From positions 24,381-88,380 of the forward strand of contig JAFXOV010000016.1 in assembly GCA_017528425.1 (NCBI GenBank): 64,000 bases of DNA, in the 5' to 3' direction. The position numbers were made by a program, and so were the translations under genes. Shown here one piece after another: positions 9,516 to 19,030 of the stretch. The notes under the pieces are model-generated. The model ran no database searches and was not told the origin of the DNA. It was given only the letters and a program-made list of their open reading frames with translations. The stretch comes from Elusimicrobiota bacterium (GTDB taxonomy: Bacteria; Elusimicrobiota; Endomicrobiia; Endomicrobiales; Endomicrobiaceae). Position 1 is the first letter of the stretch. Each line of letters starts with the position of its first letter.

Positions 9516-10991
9516 TTATTTAAAAAATTTGTCTATGGTTATTTTTATTCTTTTTAAAACTTCTTCTTTTCCCATAACTTCCATCATATGGAACAGGCTC
9601 GGACCTTGTGTTCTTCCGGAAATTGCAACTCTTATCGGATGGAACACTTTACCGTTACTGAACCCTAACTCTACTGCCAAGTCTCTTGCATATTTTTCAA
9701 GAGCTTCCGGTGAAAAGTCTTGTTGATTAGGTAATCTTTTTAATGTTTCTTCCAATACAACTTTAGAACTGTCTTTTTTAGTTTCGGATAACAAAACTTT
9801 AGATACTGCCACTTCATCAAAAGATAACTCTTTAAAGAAGAAATCTACAAGACCGGGAATATCTTTTAACAATTTTATTTTTTCATGTTCCAAAGATATT
9901 GCTTTCTTAAGTAATTCTCTGTCCCAATCTTTTATTAAATCCTGTTGGTTTGTATATTCTATCCAATCTATAAACAAATCATAAATTTCCTGGTCTGATT
10001 TACTTCTGATATATTCTCCGTTCATCCATAACAATTTTGAAGGATCAAACGTTGCAGGGCTTGAATTACATCTGTCCAAAGAAAAGTTTTCTATTAAACT
10101 GTTACCGAAAAATAATTGTTGGCTGTCTTCCGTTGACCAGCCTAAAAGTGCCAAATAGTTTATTAATGCATCCTGTAAATAACCTTCTTTTCTGTATTCA
10201 AGAACAGAAGTGTGTCCGTGTCTTTTTGAAAGTCTTGCTCCGTCTGAACCGAGTATCATGGACAAATGTGCAAATACAGGAGGTTCCCAACCTAAAGCTT
10301 TAAATATGTGAATTTGTCTCGGTGTATTTGAAATGTGGTCATCACCTCTGATTACATGCGACATTTCCATTAAATGATCATCTATTACACAAGCAAAATT
10401 GTATGTAGGTACACCGTTAGCTTTCATCAAAACAAAATCGTCAAGCAAAGCATTTTCAAAACTTACATGACCTCTAACAACATCATCAAACTCTATTTTG
10501 CCTTCTTTAGGCATTCTAAATCTTATAACTGCAGTTCTGCCTTGTTTTTCGTATTCTTCCTGTTGTTCTTTAGTTAAGTTTGCACAATGTCCGTTATATT
10601 TCGGAGGTTGTTTTGCAAGTCTTGCCTGTTCTCTCATTTTTTCTACTTCTTCAGGTGTACAATAACATTTATATGCATAACCTTTTTCAAGTAATATATC
10701 TATATATTTTTGATATATTCCCTGCTCTTTTCTTTTCATTTGATAATACGGAGCATATTTTTCAAGTTCGTTTCCCGGACCTTCGTCCCAGTTAAGTTTC
10801 AACCATTTCATTGCATTTATGATTATACCTGTTGAAGCTTCCGTAGATCTTGCTTCATCGGTATCTTCTATTCTAAGAATAAATGTTCCTTTTTCTTTCT
10901 TTGCATAAAGATAGTTAAAAAGTGCTGTTCTTACTCCGCCTATATGTAAATCGCCTGTAGGTGAAGGTGCAAATCGTACCCTAATACTCAT
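9516..10991 (-). CDS. gltX: Glutamyl-tRNA synthetase
   Basis: Charges tRNA-Glu (possibly also tRNA-Gln if GatCAB is present). 491 residues. Class I HIGH motif in [18 protein letters not shown] (~6-23), the KMSKS counterpart [10 protein letters not shown] (~250-260), and the alpha-helical anticodon-binding C-terminus. The catalytic domain also holds CYCTPEEVE, typical of bacterial GluRS. ATG with ribosome site TAGGAG. First gene of a two-gene operon. Confidence 0.97.
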   Translation of the reverse strand: MSIRVRFAPSPTGDLHIGGVRTALFNYLYAKKEKGTFILRIEDTDEARSTEASTGIIINAMKWLKLNWDEGPGNELEKYAPYYQMKRKEQGIYQKYIDILLEKGYAYKCYCTPEEVEKMREQARLAKQPPKYNGHCANLTKEQQEEYEKQGRTAVIRFRMPKEGKIEFDDVVRGHVSFENALLDDFVLMKANGVPTYNFACVIDDHLMEMSHVIRGDDHISNTPRQIHIFKALGWEPPVFAHLSMILGSDGARLSKRHGHTSVLEYRKEGYLQDALINYLALLGWSTEDSQQLFFGNSLIENFSLDRCNSSPATFDPSKLLWMNGEYIRSKSDQEIYDLFIDWIEYTNQQDLIKDWDRELLKKAISLEHEKIKLLKDIPGLVDFFFKELSFDEVAVSKVLLSETKKDSSKVVLEETLKRLPNQQDFSPEALEKYARDLAVELGFSNGKVFHPIRVAISGRTQGPSLFHMMEVMGKEEVLKRIKITIDKFFK

Positions 10992-11025
10992 TTTATTTCT
11001 CCTAAAAAATATATATAGTTTGTAT

Positions 11026-11031
11026 ATTATA
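11026..11031 (-). promoter_or_regulatory. -10 box for the gltX operon
   Basis: TATAAT on the minus strand, 34 bases upstream of the gltX ATG. The -35 region is poor (AACTAT-like). Confidence 0.4.
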
Positions 11032-11085
11032 CAAAATATTATTTAAATAGTTTAATTTGTGTTAAAATATCAGTATGAAACTTTT

Positions 11086-11115
11086 TTGATGCTTATTTTG
11101 TCTAAATATTATAAA
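11086..11115 (+). promoter_or_regulatory. Candidate promoter of the His-rich protein gene
   Basis: TTGATG (11086-11091), 18-base spacer, TATAAA (11110-11115), 26 bases before the ATG. A strong ribosome site GGGAGG follows. Confidence 0.5.
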
Positions 11116-11141
11116 ATAAGTATAACAAGGGAGGGATTAAA

Positions 11142-11756
11142 ATGAAAATCATAAAATTTATAGTAGGTTTGTTTTTGATATTTGCATTACCTATATCATC
11201 TTTTGCCGTTCCGCCAAGCAGAGGGCATGGCAGTACACCACCGAGATCCGCAAGTCACAGCAGTTATCACGGACATGGCCGTCCTTCTCATCATGGCCAT
11301 CACAGACATCACGATTATCACGGCTATTATTATGGCAGTGATTATTATACAAGAGATGCTTTTTGGACATTTTTAGGTTTTTCTGCATTAACGGCTATTG
11401 CTGTTGCTGCAAGTACCTCTAAAAAGAAGAAAGAAAAAGTAGTTGTTGTTGAAGAAAAAGAAGAAGAACCGGAAGATTTAACTCTTACGGCAGAACAGCA
11501 GGCTCAGTTGCAAAAATTGTTTGATGAAAATAAAGACTATATTGCAAAGTTAAGAACTGAAAAAGATTCAAAAACGACTGCTTTGGAAAAAGAAAAAAGT
11601 AAAGCAAAACCGGATGAAGCAACTATAGCAAGTTTAGAAAATGAAATTTCACAGTTATCAATGAACATATTCAGAGTTACACAAAATACGAAAAAACAGA
11701 TACAAACGATACTTACTCCCGCACAATATGAACAATATGAAGATGTAAGACTCTAA
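11142..11756 (+). CDS. His-rich Spy/CpxP-like periplasmic protein
   Basis: 204 residues. A Sec signal peptide (~1-22, cut near FA) is followed by a 40-residue segment packed with His, Gly, Tyr and Ser (HGHHRHHDYHGYYYG), a likely metal-binding stretch. A short hydrophobic helix (~70-88) and a KKKK/EEE charged hinge come next. Residues ~108-204 form two helices opening with LTAEQQAQLQKLF and ending with LTPAQYEQYEDVR, the LTxxQ signature of the Spy/CpxP/ZraP family. By analogy it may sense or buffer metal or envelope stress; that role is inference. It stands alone, with its own promoter and a shared terminator. Confidence 0.75.
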   Translation: MKIIKFIVGLFLIFALPISSFAVPPSRGHGSTPPRSASHSSYHGHGRPSHHGHHRHHDYHGYYYGSDYYTRDAFWTFLGFSALTAIAVAASTSKKKKEKVVVVEEKEEEPEDLTLTAEQQAQLQKLFDENKDYIAKLRTEKDSKTTALEKEKSKAKPDEATIASLENEISQLSMNIFRVTQNTKKQIQTILTPAQYEQYEDVRL

Positions 11757-11782
11757 AATGGAATTAGAAATTAGTAATTAAT

Positions 11783-11816
11783 AAAAAACGGGAAGAAATT
11801 TCTTCCCGTTTTTTTA
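11783..11816. terminator. Bidirectional terminator
   Basis: Stem ACGGGAAGAAA / TTTCTTCCCGT flanked by A6 and T7, between the convergent His-rich gene and the autotransporter. Second copy of the CGGGAAGAA terminator family. Confidence 0.88.
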
Positions 11817-11858
11817 TTATAACTATAAAATATAAACTACTAAAACCGCTTTGCTATT

Positions 11859-14800
11859 TTAAAAAGCGTACTTTATTCCTAAATTAAATCCTACTCCGCT
11901 TCTTGAACCGCTCTTTCCGCTGACTTGTCCGTAACAGCTCCAAGGACTATTCAAGAAATCTTTACTTACTCCAACCCCATACTCAAAATAAGGATCCATT
12001 TCCAAACTTTTTACTTTATTTCCGTTTATTTTTGTTGATGTTTCACCTGTATTGATTGCTACATCAAATAATCCGTATGGTGCCCATCCGTTTGTTAAAC
12101 TTAAATCCAATCTTAGTCCGGGTTGAATTAATATATTACTTATTCCATCGTCTTCTATTTTGTTACCTTGAACATTTGTGAAATCGTTTGAAGTTGAACC
12201 GATATACATCAATATAATATTGGGTTGCAAGGTGAAATTTTTTCCCAAATCAAAATCGTAACCGGTTTTAAGTCCTAAAGAATAAGTAATGTTATCAATA
12301 TCATCCGAACCTAAATCATTATCGGCAGTTACTTTGTTGGTTCCCGCATTAACAGTTGCACCTAAATACCATTTATCTTTTATCAATGTTCCGGTTACAC
12401 CTAACATATAGTTTGTTTGATTTGTTTTTACGGAATCGAATTCTTGTTTTCCTCCTGTATATCCCAAATAAAAAGATAACAATTTGTCTTTTCCTGCCGG
12501 CAAATCTATTCCTGCGAGAGTTCCGTACATTGTATTATCCACTTTCGAATCGGCACCTACATCAACAGTATCACTTACAACATAAGGTCTTAACCATAAT
12601 GCTCTTTCAATACTTCCATTTTGTTCAAAAACTTGGTTGGTGTTTGCTGAAGCATATAACGGTGTTTTTGCAGCTGCTCTTGTTTGTGAAACTTTGTTAT
12701 CCATGTTTGCAAACGATTGGTTTGCTACAGTCACCTGCGATAAATATCCGCCTGCCAATCCCGACACTGCCGATTCGTTGGATATAGGATTTTCTTTACC
12801 TTGCATAAAATTCATGTTACCTGTTTCTTGATCATAAGTTACACTATATTCATACATGGTCGAATACGCTTTATCTACAGATTCTACAACACCTTTTAAA
12901 GTGTCTCCGGTTATAAAATCTAAACTTATTTCTTCTTTTTTGTCAGAATCTTTCGTAATATTGATTGCTGTTACATTTACTTTTCCGTCTCCGGAAAAAT
13001 TGTTTGCCGTTATTGTGTCCATTTTTTCATTCTTTAAATCGGCATCGACTTTTAAATTCAAGATATCAGACACTTTCAAACTATTTGCAAATTCATAATC
13101 TTGTAATACGGAATTTGCCAAATCCATTGTTGCACCGGAAATATCATAGGTACAGTCCGAATTAAATAAGGTTCCGTTTTTGCCCAATTGTAAGTATACT
13201 CCATCCAAAATTATTTTACCGTTATAGTCGGACATATCCGCATTCAATATTATTTTATATGAATCTTCGATTATATCCATTATCTGATAATTAAAAGAGT
13301 TAAGAGATAATTTACTATCAGAACCATAAGAAACAAGCTTATCGTTAAAAATTACATTTGCGGCGCCGGTAAAAAAAGTAATATCTCCGCCAACATTAGA
13401 TATTGCGATATCGTTTCCTGTAAATTCAACATCTTCGCTCATTGCCACAAATGTTAAGTTTCCATAATTGTATATTGCCGAATTGTTATTATTTATAAAC
13501 TTTGCCCCATCTCTAAAAAATATATTGGCATAATTATCATTATATATTGCGCTGCCTTCTAGGTCTGCTTGGTTAGAAACAAAAGTTGCATTTTTTCCGA
13601 AAACGATATCCCCTTGGTTATTAATTGCACCGCCTCTAGTGGCCGTATTAGATTCAAATAGTATATTTGCACCGAATGTTGTACCGGAATTTTGCTCAGT
13701 TTGTAAAACTCCGCCAGAGTTTGCGGCGGTATTGTTACGGAAAGTAATATTGTTTCCTGTAGTTATATAGGATTCTTTATTACCATAAAAAACACCTCCG
13801 TTATAGAGCACGGTATTATTTTCAAGTGTTATGTTTGAGCCGATTATTGTAGTTCCGTAATTATCAACTACCGCACCATAGGATCCGGAAAACCCGGATA
13901 TTGTTTTGATATTTTCCAATCTTAATGTTTTTTCATCATAGCTGTTATCCGGGTCGATATCTACAGACATTCCTTTTTTGCCGTTTGAGGTTATATCGTA
14001 ACCGTTTCCGTTTATTATAAGTTGTTTGCCTTCTAAATTTCCTAAACTTTGAGACAATATTTCGTTGTTTGATAAATTGTATACTTTGTATGATGTTGTG
14101 TCACTTATAACTTGTGCAAATGTTTGTGCTTGCGGTAAAACTTCATAGTTAATATCTGTATCATCTGATGAAGTTTGATTTTCCGTAAACTTTATTGTTT
14201 TTCCGTTTTGAGTCACTTTTAAATCTGCATAAAGGATTGGACAAGGACCGTTTGAAACAGATATCACACTAAATGTTCCCGTATTATCGGTTATTAAATT
14301 ATTTGTAATGTTTACATTTGTTAATGTTACTCCCGAGTAGTAATAGGTGTTACCGTCATTGTGGAAATCTGCAGACATAGGAGCAAATTTATCTCCGATT
14401 GAGCTGTTTCCGTTTAAAGTTGCATCTATTTCCAAGAATGCATAACCGGAAAAAAAAGTAGGACTAACATCCGCACTGTCGTTTATTTTCCCGTTTATTA
14501 AATTTAAGGTTCCGTCTCTTGCTTCCAAACTTGTGTTAGAAATTTTTCCGTAGTATCCTAATTGAAGAGTACTACCGGAGTCTAAGTATATTTCCCCATT
14601 ATATCCGGACATGTCATCATCAAATATCGTTTTTCCACGGCCTTCTATAGATATTTTTGAATCTTCATTTTCAGATGTTATTCTATCGTTAAATATTATA
14701 TTTGAACCATAATTCGACATTAAAGTAATAGTTCCTTCATTGTCATGTATTGCATTGGATACTCCGTTTGCGGTGTTTCCGGTAAACTCTACATCTTCAC

Positions 14801-15545
14801 AATCGGCCCGTATTTGTAAAGAGCCATGATAATTATATATTGCGCCACCATAATTAGCTGCCGTGTTGTTTATAAATTTTGTTCCACCATGTATTGTTAA
14901 TTCATTATGATTGTATATTGCTCCACCTGTTTCTGCCGTATTTGAATCAAAAAGGGCATTTCTATATATTTCAAATATTGATTTTGTATCATCGACGTAA
15001 GAGATGCCGTTATATATCGCTCCACCATCACCCTGTACTTCATTATTTATAAATTGTGCATTTGCATAAATTATTGTCTGCCCGCCAAAGTCATTTTCTA
15101 TGGCTCCACCATAATTATTTAAAAATTTTACATTGTTTTTAATTACAAGCGATCCGGTGATGTTATTTACGGCTCCGTAATCAGACGGACCTTCGTTTGA
15201 ATTAAACTCAACGTTGTTTCCTATTTCTGCTTTTCCGGAAGAAGAAATCGTTCCTCCCGTATTTGATGTAAAGAAAGAACCGTCACCTATTTTTAATAAA
15301 CCGTCATCAGCTACACTTATTGCATAAGATTCATTATTTTTAAAAGTAGCATTGTTCAATATAAGAGTTCCTTCAACTCTAAAAATTCCAGGATAATCAT
15401 CCGCGGAAAAATCACTATAGGTTTGTTTCTCCTCTATCAAGGTTTCATCTTCAGGTATAAAATATTTAAACATATCTTCTATATCCGCAAAAGATGGTGC
15501 AGATACAAAAAGAGTTAAAACGAATGACAGTAGTAGTTTTTTCAT
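11859..15545 (-). CDS. Type V autotransporter with Pmp-like GGAIYN beta-helix repeats
   Basis: 1228 residues: Sec signal peptide (1-20, cut at SFA), a long passenger (~25-940) and a C-terminal autotransporter barrel (~965-1228) ending in Tyr-Ala-Phe, as BAM substrates do. The passenger repeats the pattern F-x-N-N-x-A-x-x-GGAIYN many times (for example NTAETGGAIYN, NTAANYGGAIYN), the motif known from chlamydial polymorphic membrane proteins. It has two halves of alike layout, each a run of FxNN/GGAI repeats followed by a VEFTGN and a FND motif, suggesting internal duplication. Ribosome site GGAGGA. It is probably a surface adhesin; target unknown. Confidence 0.92.
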   Translation of the reverse strand: MKKLLLSFVLTLFVSAPSFADIEDMFKYFIPEDETLIEEKQTYSDFSADDYPGIFRVEGTLILNNATFKNNESYAISVADDGLLKIGDGSFFTSNTGGTISSSGKAEIGNNVEFNSNEGPSDYGAVNNITGSLVIKNNVKFLNNYGGAIENDFGGQTIIYANAQFINNEVQGDGGAIYNGISYVDDTKSIFEIYRNALFDSNTAETGGAIYNHNELTIHGGTKFINNTAANYGGAIYNYHGSLQIRADCEDVEFTGNTANGVSNAIHDNEGTITLMSNYGSNIIFNDRITSENEDSKISIEGRGKTIFDDDMSGYNGEIYLDSGSTLQLGYYGKISNTSLEARDGTLNLINGKINDSADVSPTFFSGYAFLEIDATLNGNSSIGDKFAPMSADFHNDGNTYYYSGVTLTNVNITNNLITDNTGTFSVISVSNGPCPILYADLKVTQNGKTIKFTENQTSSDDTDINYEVLPQAQTFAQVISDTTSYKVYNLSNNEILSQSLGNLEGKQLIINGNGYDITSNGKKGMSVDIDPDNSYDEKTLRLENIKTISGFSGSYGAVVDNYGTTIIGSNITLENNTVLYNGGVFYGNKESYITTGNNITFRNNTAANSGGVLQTEQNSGTTFGANILFESNTATRGGAINNQGDIVFGKNATFVSNQADLEGSAIYNDNYANIFFRDGAKFINNNNSAIYNYGNLTFVAMSEDVEFTGNDIAISNVGGDITFFTGAANVIFNDKLVSYGSDSKLSLNSFNYQIMDIIEDSYKIILNADMSDYNGKIILDGVYLQLGKNGTLFNSDCTYDISGATMDLANSVLQDYEFANSLKVSDILNLKVDADLKNEKMDTITANNFSGDGKVNVTAINITKDSDKKEEISLDFITGDTLKGVVESVDKAYSTMYEYSVTYDQETGNMNFMQGKENPISNESAVSGLAGGYLSQVTVANQSFANMDNKVSQTRAAAKTPLYASANTNQVFEQNGSIERALWLRPYVVSDTVDVGADSKVDNTMYGTLAGIDLPAGKDKLLSFYLGYTGGKQEFDSVKTNQTNYMLGVTGTLIKDKWYLGATVNAGTNKVTADNDLGSDDIDNITYSLGLKTGYDFDLGKNFTLQPNIILMYIGSTSNDFTNVQGNKIEDDGISNILIQPGLRLDLSLTNGWAPYGLFDVAINTGETSTKINGNKVKSLEMDPYFEYGVGVSKDFLNSPWSCYGQVSGKSGSRSGVGFNLGIKYAF

Positions 15546-15691
15546 TTATGTGTCCTCCAATAAAGTTTTTATGTACATCTGTAAATATTAAATTCGTGAA
15601 GAAAATTTTAAATTTGTTTTTGATTTAACAAATTTGACAAAGAATATTATAACTTATATTAAAATGTAATTGCAATGTAATTTATAATAAC

Positions 15692-15727
15692 AAAAAACGG
15701 GAAGAAAACTCTTCCCGTTTTTTTTAT
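15692..15727 (-). terminator. Terminator of the DUF1015-cvpA-hisG operon
   Basis: Stem ACGGGAAGA / TCTTCCCGT with A6 before and T8 after, about 80 bases past the hisG stop on the minus strand. Third copy of the terminator family. Confidence 0.8.
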
Positions 15728-15761
15728 TATTATTTAATCTTATAATTCTTTAGTTGTTGAT

Positions 15762-15806
15762 CCATACTTCTATGCATCCATACCTCAAAATTGCTTTAGC
15801 AATTTT
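15762..15806 (-). repeat. Stop-adjacent hairpin plus GAGGTAT repeat after hisG
   Basis: Reading the minus strand, the hisG TAA is followed at once by hairpin AAATTGC-taaa-GCAATTTT and then degenerate units GAGGTATGGATGCATAGA. The same arrangement follows the stop of the second outer-membrane protein at 54039. The hairpin could act as a weak terminator. Confidence 0.55.
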
Positions 15807-16678
15807 TAGTATATAATCTTATTTAAAGGATATTCTATAATTCCTTCCGCACCTGCTCTCTTAAGCGCGGGGATAACTTTTTTTACTATGTTTTCTTCTA
15901 TAATAACTTCCAAAGCTATCCAGTTACCGTCGCTCAAATTTGAGATTGTAGGTTTTCTTAATGCAGGCAAAATCTTTTCAACAACAGGCAACTTTTTGAA
16001 AGGTATATTCATTTTTAAACCAACCATACCTTCCGCATTTAATGCACCTTGCAAAAGTATTGCAAGATTTTCTATTTTTTCTCTTTTCCAAGAATCTTTC
16101 CAAGAAGAATTGTTTGCAATAAGTCTTGTTGTTGAAGTTAAAATTTCTTCAACTATTCTTAAGTGATTTGCTCTTAAGGAAGAACCTGTTTCGGTAAGTT
16201 CAACGATAGCATCTACAAGTTTACCTGCTTTAGCTTCCGTTGCACCCCAGGAAAATTCTATGTTAGCTTTAACTTTGTTTTTGGCAAAATATTTTTTTGT
16301 ATAGTTTAAAAGCTCTGTTGCAATTCTTTTGCCCTGCAAATCTTTTACACTTTTTATTTTTGATGCTTCAGGTACTGCCAATACCCATCTTACAGGTCTA
16401 AAACCTGACTTTGCATATCTTAATTCGCAAACTTCTTTAACTTTTGCATTTGTTTCGCATATCCAGTCAAAGCCGGTAAGACCTGCATCAAATACACCGT
16501 CTTGAACATATTTTGCCATTTCCTGTGAACGAACAAGCATAACTTCTATTTCTTCATCGCTGCATGTAGGAAAATATGATCTTGAAGAAACATTTATTCT
16601 TATACCTGCTTTTTTAAATAGTTCAATTGTTGATTCTTGTAAACTGCCTTTTGGAAATCCTAATCTTAATTTTTTCAC
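15806..16678 (-). CDS. hisG: ATP phosphoribosyltransferase, long form
   Basis: First enzyme of histidine biosynthesis, joining ATP and PRPP. 290 residues match the long, self-regulated HisG_L form: two periplasmic-binding-protein-like lobes ([12 protein letters not shown] at the N-terminus; [10 protein letters not shown] ~63-72; the PRPP loop ETGSSLRAN ~162-170) and a C-terminal ACT-like regulatory domain from ~215. No HisZ is needed for this form. It overlaps cvpA by four bases (ATGA). No other his genes are nearby. Confidence 0.95.
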   Translation of the reverse strand: MKKLRLGFPKGSLQESTIELFKKAGIRINVSSRSYFPTCSDEEIEVMLVRSQEMAKYVQDGVFDAGLTGFDWICETNAKVKEVCELRYAKSGFRPVRWVLAVPEASKIKSVKDLQGKRIATELLNYTKKYFAKNKVKANIEFSWGATEAKAGKLVDAIVELTETGSSLRANHLRIVEEILTSTTRLIANNSSWKDSWKREKIENLAILLQGALNAEGMVGLKMNIPFKKLPVVEKILPALRKPTISNLSDGNWIALEVIIEENIVKKVIPALKRAGAEGIIEYPLNKIIY

Positions 16679-17154
16679 TTTTGTTCTCCTTTATCAGTGA
16701 TATTAATTGTAATATTTTTATTCAACTTAAAATTCGGAACATATTTCCCGAACACCGGCAACATTTGTTCCGATAAATTCGATATGTAAGCAACCGGTGT
16801 GTTTTCTAATTTGTCCGGCGAAACATTAAATGCCGGAATTACCACGTTTGCCGATAACACAAGCCATATAAATAAACCTAAACAAGCCCCGGCTAATTTG
16901 TCGAATATTGATAAATAGAAAAATTTAACAACACCAAAAACAAAAAGACCTACCAAAAATATTATAAGTGCCACAGCAATAAAAACAAAGTAGTAGTTTA
17001 TTCCGAATTGATACGGATAATTTTCGGCTAACACTATAGCAAAAAATCCTGCGGCAACAGCAAAAAAACTTTTAATTATACCTGCATAAAAACCTATGTA
17101 CAACAACACTGCCAACAATACAAACAAAATAATGTTAATTAAAATGTTTAACAT
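16675..17154 (-). CDS. CvpA family membrane protein
   Basis: 159 residues with four predicted membrane helices (~3-22, 25-43, 52-76, 83-105) and a short periplasmic or cytoplasmic tail. Length, topology and the [14 protein letters not shown] segment fit the CvpA (colicin V production) family, whose members in other bacteria affect envelope stress tolerance. It overlaps the upstream DUF1015 gene by seven bases and hisG by four, so the three are co-translated. Confidence 0.75.
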   Translation of the reverse strand: MLNILINIILFVLLAVLLYIGFYAGIIKSFFAVAAGFFAIVLAENYPYQFGINYYFVFIAVALIIFLVGLFVFGVVKFFYLSIFDKLAGACLGLFIWLVLSANVVIPAFNVSPDKLENTPVAYISNLSEQMLPVFGKYVPNFKLNKNITINITDKGEQK

Positions 17155-18368
17155 GATTTATGTATTATTATACCGCTTGCCAATTTCGGGAAAAAGTAAG
17201 TGGATTTTTGCGGCATATTTTCATTGTTCAATGCAATTTCTTTTATTGCTTCCACCGGTGTTGCAGGAACCAAAATCGCAATCTTTTTCGTTTTCTTGGC
17301 AAGAGCTATTGCTTCTTTTTCGTCTTTAACATAAACATATTTGTCTGCAGTAACCTGTTCTTTAGGTATCAATATGTTGTGCAATATACTTACACCCAAA
17401 TTTCTGAAAGCGGAACAATTTTTCGGCATGGCTTTTTTAAGCAATGCTTCATTCTTTATAACCAAAGTTCTGTATTTGCCGTCTTTAAATAACAAAATAG
17501 GTTGAATTTTAGCTTTTTGAAGTTTATTAAAATCTTTTTGAGGTAAAACATTAAAATATTTTTCAATGTTTTGTTCAAGATTTTTAGGCTCTTCGATAAC
17601 TCTGTGTGTAGGCCATATTGAAATACCGCTGTCTTCCATAGGGCACAAATATGCAAGAACATATCCGTATTCGTTTTTGTCGGAAAACTTTTTATCTTTG
17701 CTTTTCATATATTGCAAATAGTTCCAAGATGTTTCGTATCTGTGGTGACCGTCGGCAATAAATGTTTTTTTGTTTTTCAATGAGTCTTCTACTTCTTTTA
17801 CTATTTTTGCATCGTCTATAACCCACAATTTGTGAGCTGTTTTTTCTTTATCTGTTGCAACGGAAGTAGGTTTTTTCTTTGATATTTTTTTGCACAAATT
17901 AACAATTTTTTTCTTGTCATCGTTGAATAATAAGAAAATAGGACTTAAGTTTGCTTTAACTGCTTTTAACAAACTCAATCTGTCTGCTTTCGGCTTGGAA
18001 AGAGTTTTTTCGTGAGCTTTTACTGCTCCGCCGTGCGGATTTTCTATTTTAAGTGCAGCAAAAAAACCTCTTCTTACCATTTTTTTGCCATGATCTACAA
18101 ATGCTTGTTCATAGAAATATAGAGCAGGTTTTGTATCTTGCAACAAAACATTGTTATCTAACCATTCTTTGAACAAAACATTTGCTTGAGCATACTTGTT
18201 CCTTTTACCTTTTGGGTCCGAAAGTTCCAACTGGACCATATTGTATTTTGATTTTGCCTTTAATTTTTTCTTTTCTTCCGCACTTATTACGTCGTATGGA
18301 GGGCAAATTTCGTTTGTTATATTAGATTTTGAATACCTTACACCGTTAAAAGCTTTTATTGTAGCCAT
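17148..18368 (-). CDS. DUF1015 family protein
   Basis: 406 residues. Family hallmarks: ICPPYDVIS near residue 20-30, AHEKTLSKPKADRL (~118-131) and IADGHHRYETS (~205-215), the conserved DGHHRY core. It is a soluble cytoplasmic protein. Biochemical function is not settled for bacterial members; the GHHR core recalls ParB/sulfiredoxin-like nucleotide-dependent enzymes, but that is a family-level guess. Good ribosome site (TAGGAG) and a clear promoter 30 bases upstream make it the first gene of the operon with cvpA and hisG. Confidence 0.85.
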   Translation of the reverse strand: MATIKAFNGVRYSKSNITNEICPPYDVISAEEKKKLKAKSKYNMVQLELSDPKGKRNKYAQANVLFKEWLDNNVLLQDTKPALYFYEQAFVDHGKKMVRRGFFAALKIENPHGGAVKAHEKTLSKPKADRLSLLKAVKANLSPIFLLFNDDKKKIVNLCKKISKKKPTSVATDKEKTAHKLWVIDDAKIVKEVEDSLKNKKTFIADGHHRYETSWNYLQYMKSKDKKFSDKNEYGYVLAYLCPMEDSGISIWPTHRVIEEPKNLEQNIEKYFNVLPQKDFNKLQKAKIQPILLFKDGKYRTLVIKNEALLKKAMPKNCSAFRNLGVSILHNILIPKEQVTADKYVYVKDEKEAIALAKKTKKIAILVPATPVEAIKEIALNNENMPQKSTYFFPKLASGIIIHKSC

Positions 18369-18399
18369 TTTTGTTACTCCTATCTTTAAAATATTATTG

Positions 18400-18429
18400 A
18401 TTTTACATAATATTTCGGCATATTGTCAA
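18400..18429 (-). promoter_or_regulatory. Promoter of the DUF1015-cvpA-hisG operon
   Basis: On the minus strand: TTGACA (18424-18429), 18-base spacer, TAAAAT (18400-18405), 32 bases before the DUF1015 ATG. It is back to back with the promoter of the giant-gene locus. Confidence 0.7.
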
Positions 18430-18474
18430 AAAAACGGACAAATTGTAAAAAATCGGTAAAAAGTTATTTTTTTA

Positions 18475-18503
18475 TTGCGGGAATTTTATTCAAGTGCTAT
18501 AAT
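18475..18503 (+). promoter_or_regulatory. Promoter of the giant-gene locus, probably leaderless
   Basis: TTGCGG (18475-18480), 17-base spacer, extended -10 TGCTATAAT (TATAAT at 18498-18503). The ATG of the next gene begins only 8 bases after the -10 box, where transcription should start, so the mRNA would have almost no leader and no ribosome site. Confidence 0.7.
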
Positions 18504-18511
18504 TAGAATGT

Positions 18512-18991
18512 ATGAAAAGCATCTTAAAGTGCGTTTTAGCTTTTTTTGTTTTCTTTTCAATGGTAGATTTGTCGGCAATAAATCTGCTTAGTAGTTTTCG
18601 TTTTGATACAAAAACTGCAGCAGCAATATCAATGTCGGATGTTGTAAATGTTCAGTATGATTTATTACAAAAAACAAAAAATGTTGTGGCGAATGTATGT
18701 GATAATATAGCGAAAGATGTTATAATCTTGTTGGCTCCGACACAACAGAATAATGTGTTTTTTGCTACCGATCAAAAAGAAAGAAAATTAAGTACGGATA
18801 CTTTCTTTAATTATGTTAAAGTTGTGTTATCCGTAATTGTTTCAAGTATAAGTTATGTTTTAAAAGGCACTAAGGTACCGCTGTTTTTCTTTGTGTTTGT
18901 GTTCGTGTTTCTATTAAGGTATCTGGGGCTTTTATTTACATTTGACGGGATAACTATCTCTAAACGGTATAAAAAGGCATATAGCATGTAG
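18512..18991 (+). CDS. Small membrane protein preceding the giant gene
   Basis: 159 residues, not recognised. N-terminal signal peptide or anchor (~4-22: a Phe/Val-rich stretch ending LSA), a polar central region (~25-95), then two hydrophobic segments (~100-118 and ~122-142, the latter nearly all Phe, Val and Leu) and a basic C-terminal tail KRYKKAYSM. It has no Shine-Dalgarno site, and its ATG lies at the predicted transcript start. Its stop codon sits in the loop of the terminator that separates it from the giant gene, so translating it probably controls read-through. It may also be a membrane partner of the giant protein. Both ideas are inference. Confidence 0.7.
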   Translation: MKSILKCVLAFFVFFSMVDLSAINLLSSFRFDTKTAAAISMSDVVNVQYDLLQKTKNVVANVCDNIAKDVIILLAPTQQNNVFFATDQKERKLSTDTFFNYVKVVLSVIVSSISYVLKGTKVPLFFFVFVFVFLLRYLGLLFTFDGITISKRYKKAYSM

Positions 18992-19012
18992 TAAATGCTA
19001 TATGCTTTTTTT
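18971..19012 (+). terminator. Terminator/attenuator between the small gene and the giant gene
   Basis: Perfect 11-bp stem GCATATAGCAT (18977-18987) / ATGCTATATGC (18995-19005), extended by A-T pairs, 7-base loop, then T7. The stem's left arm is the last sense codons of the small gene, and its TAG stop (18989-18991) is in the loop. A ribosome at that stop would cover the left arm and prevent hairpin formation, as in translation-controlled attenuation. Confidence 0.75.
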
Positions 19013-19030
19013 ATTGGAAGGAAGGGAATT

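Noticed and set aside
15605..15660. TTGACA-like promoter on the plus strand before hisG
   Set aside because: No gene follows on the plus strand, and the -10 match is poor.
18995..19030. Longer N-terminus for the giant protein from ATG 18995
   Set aside because: It would be translated from within the terminator hairpin and T run, with no ribosome site, while ATG 19031 has a strong GGAAGGAAGGG and starts a proper signal segment.
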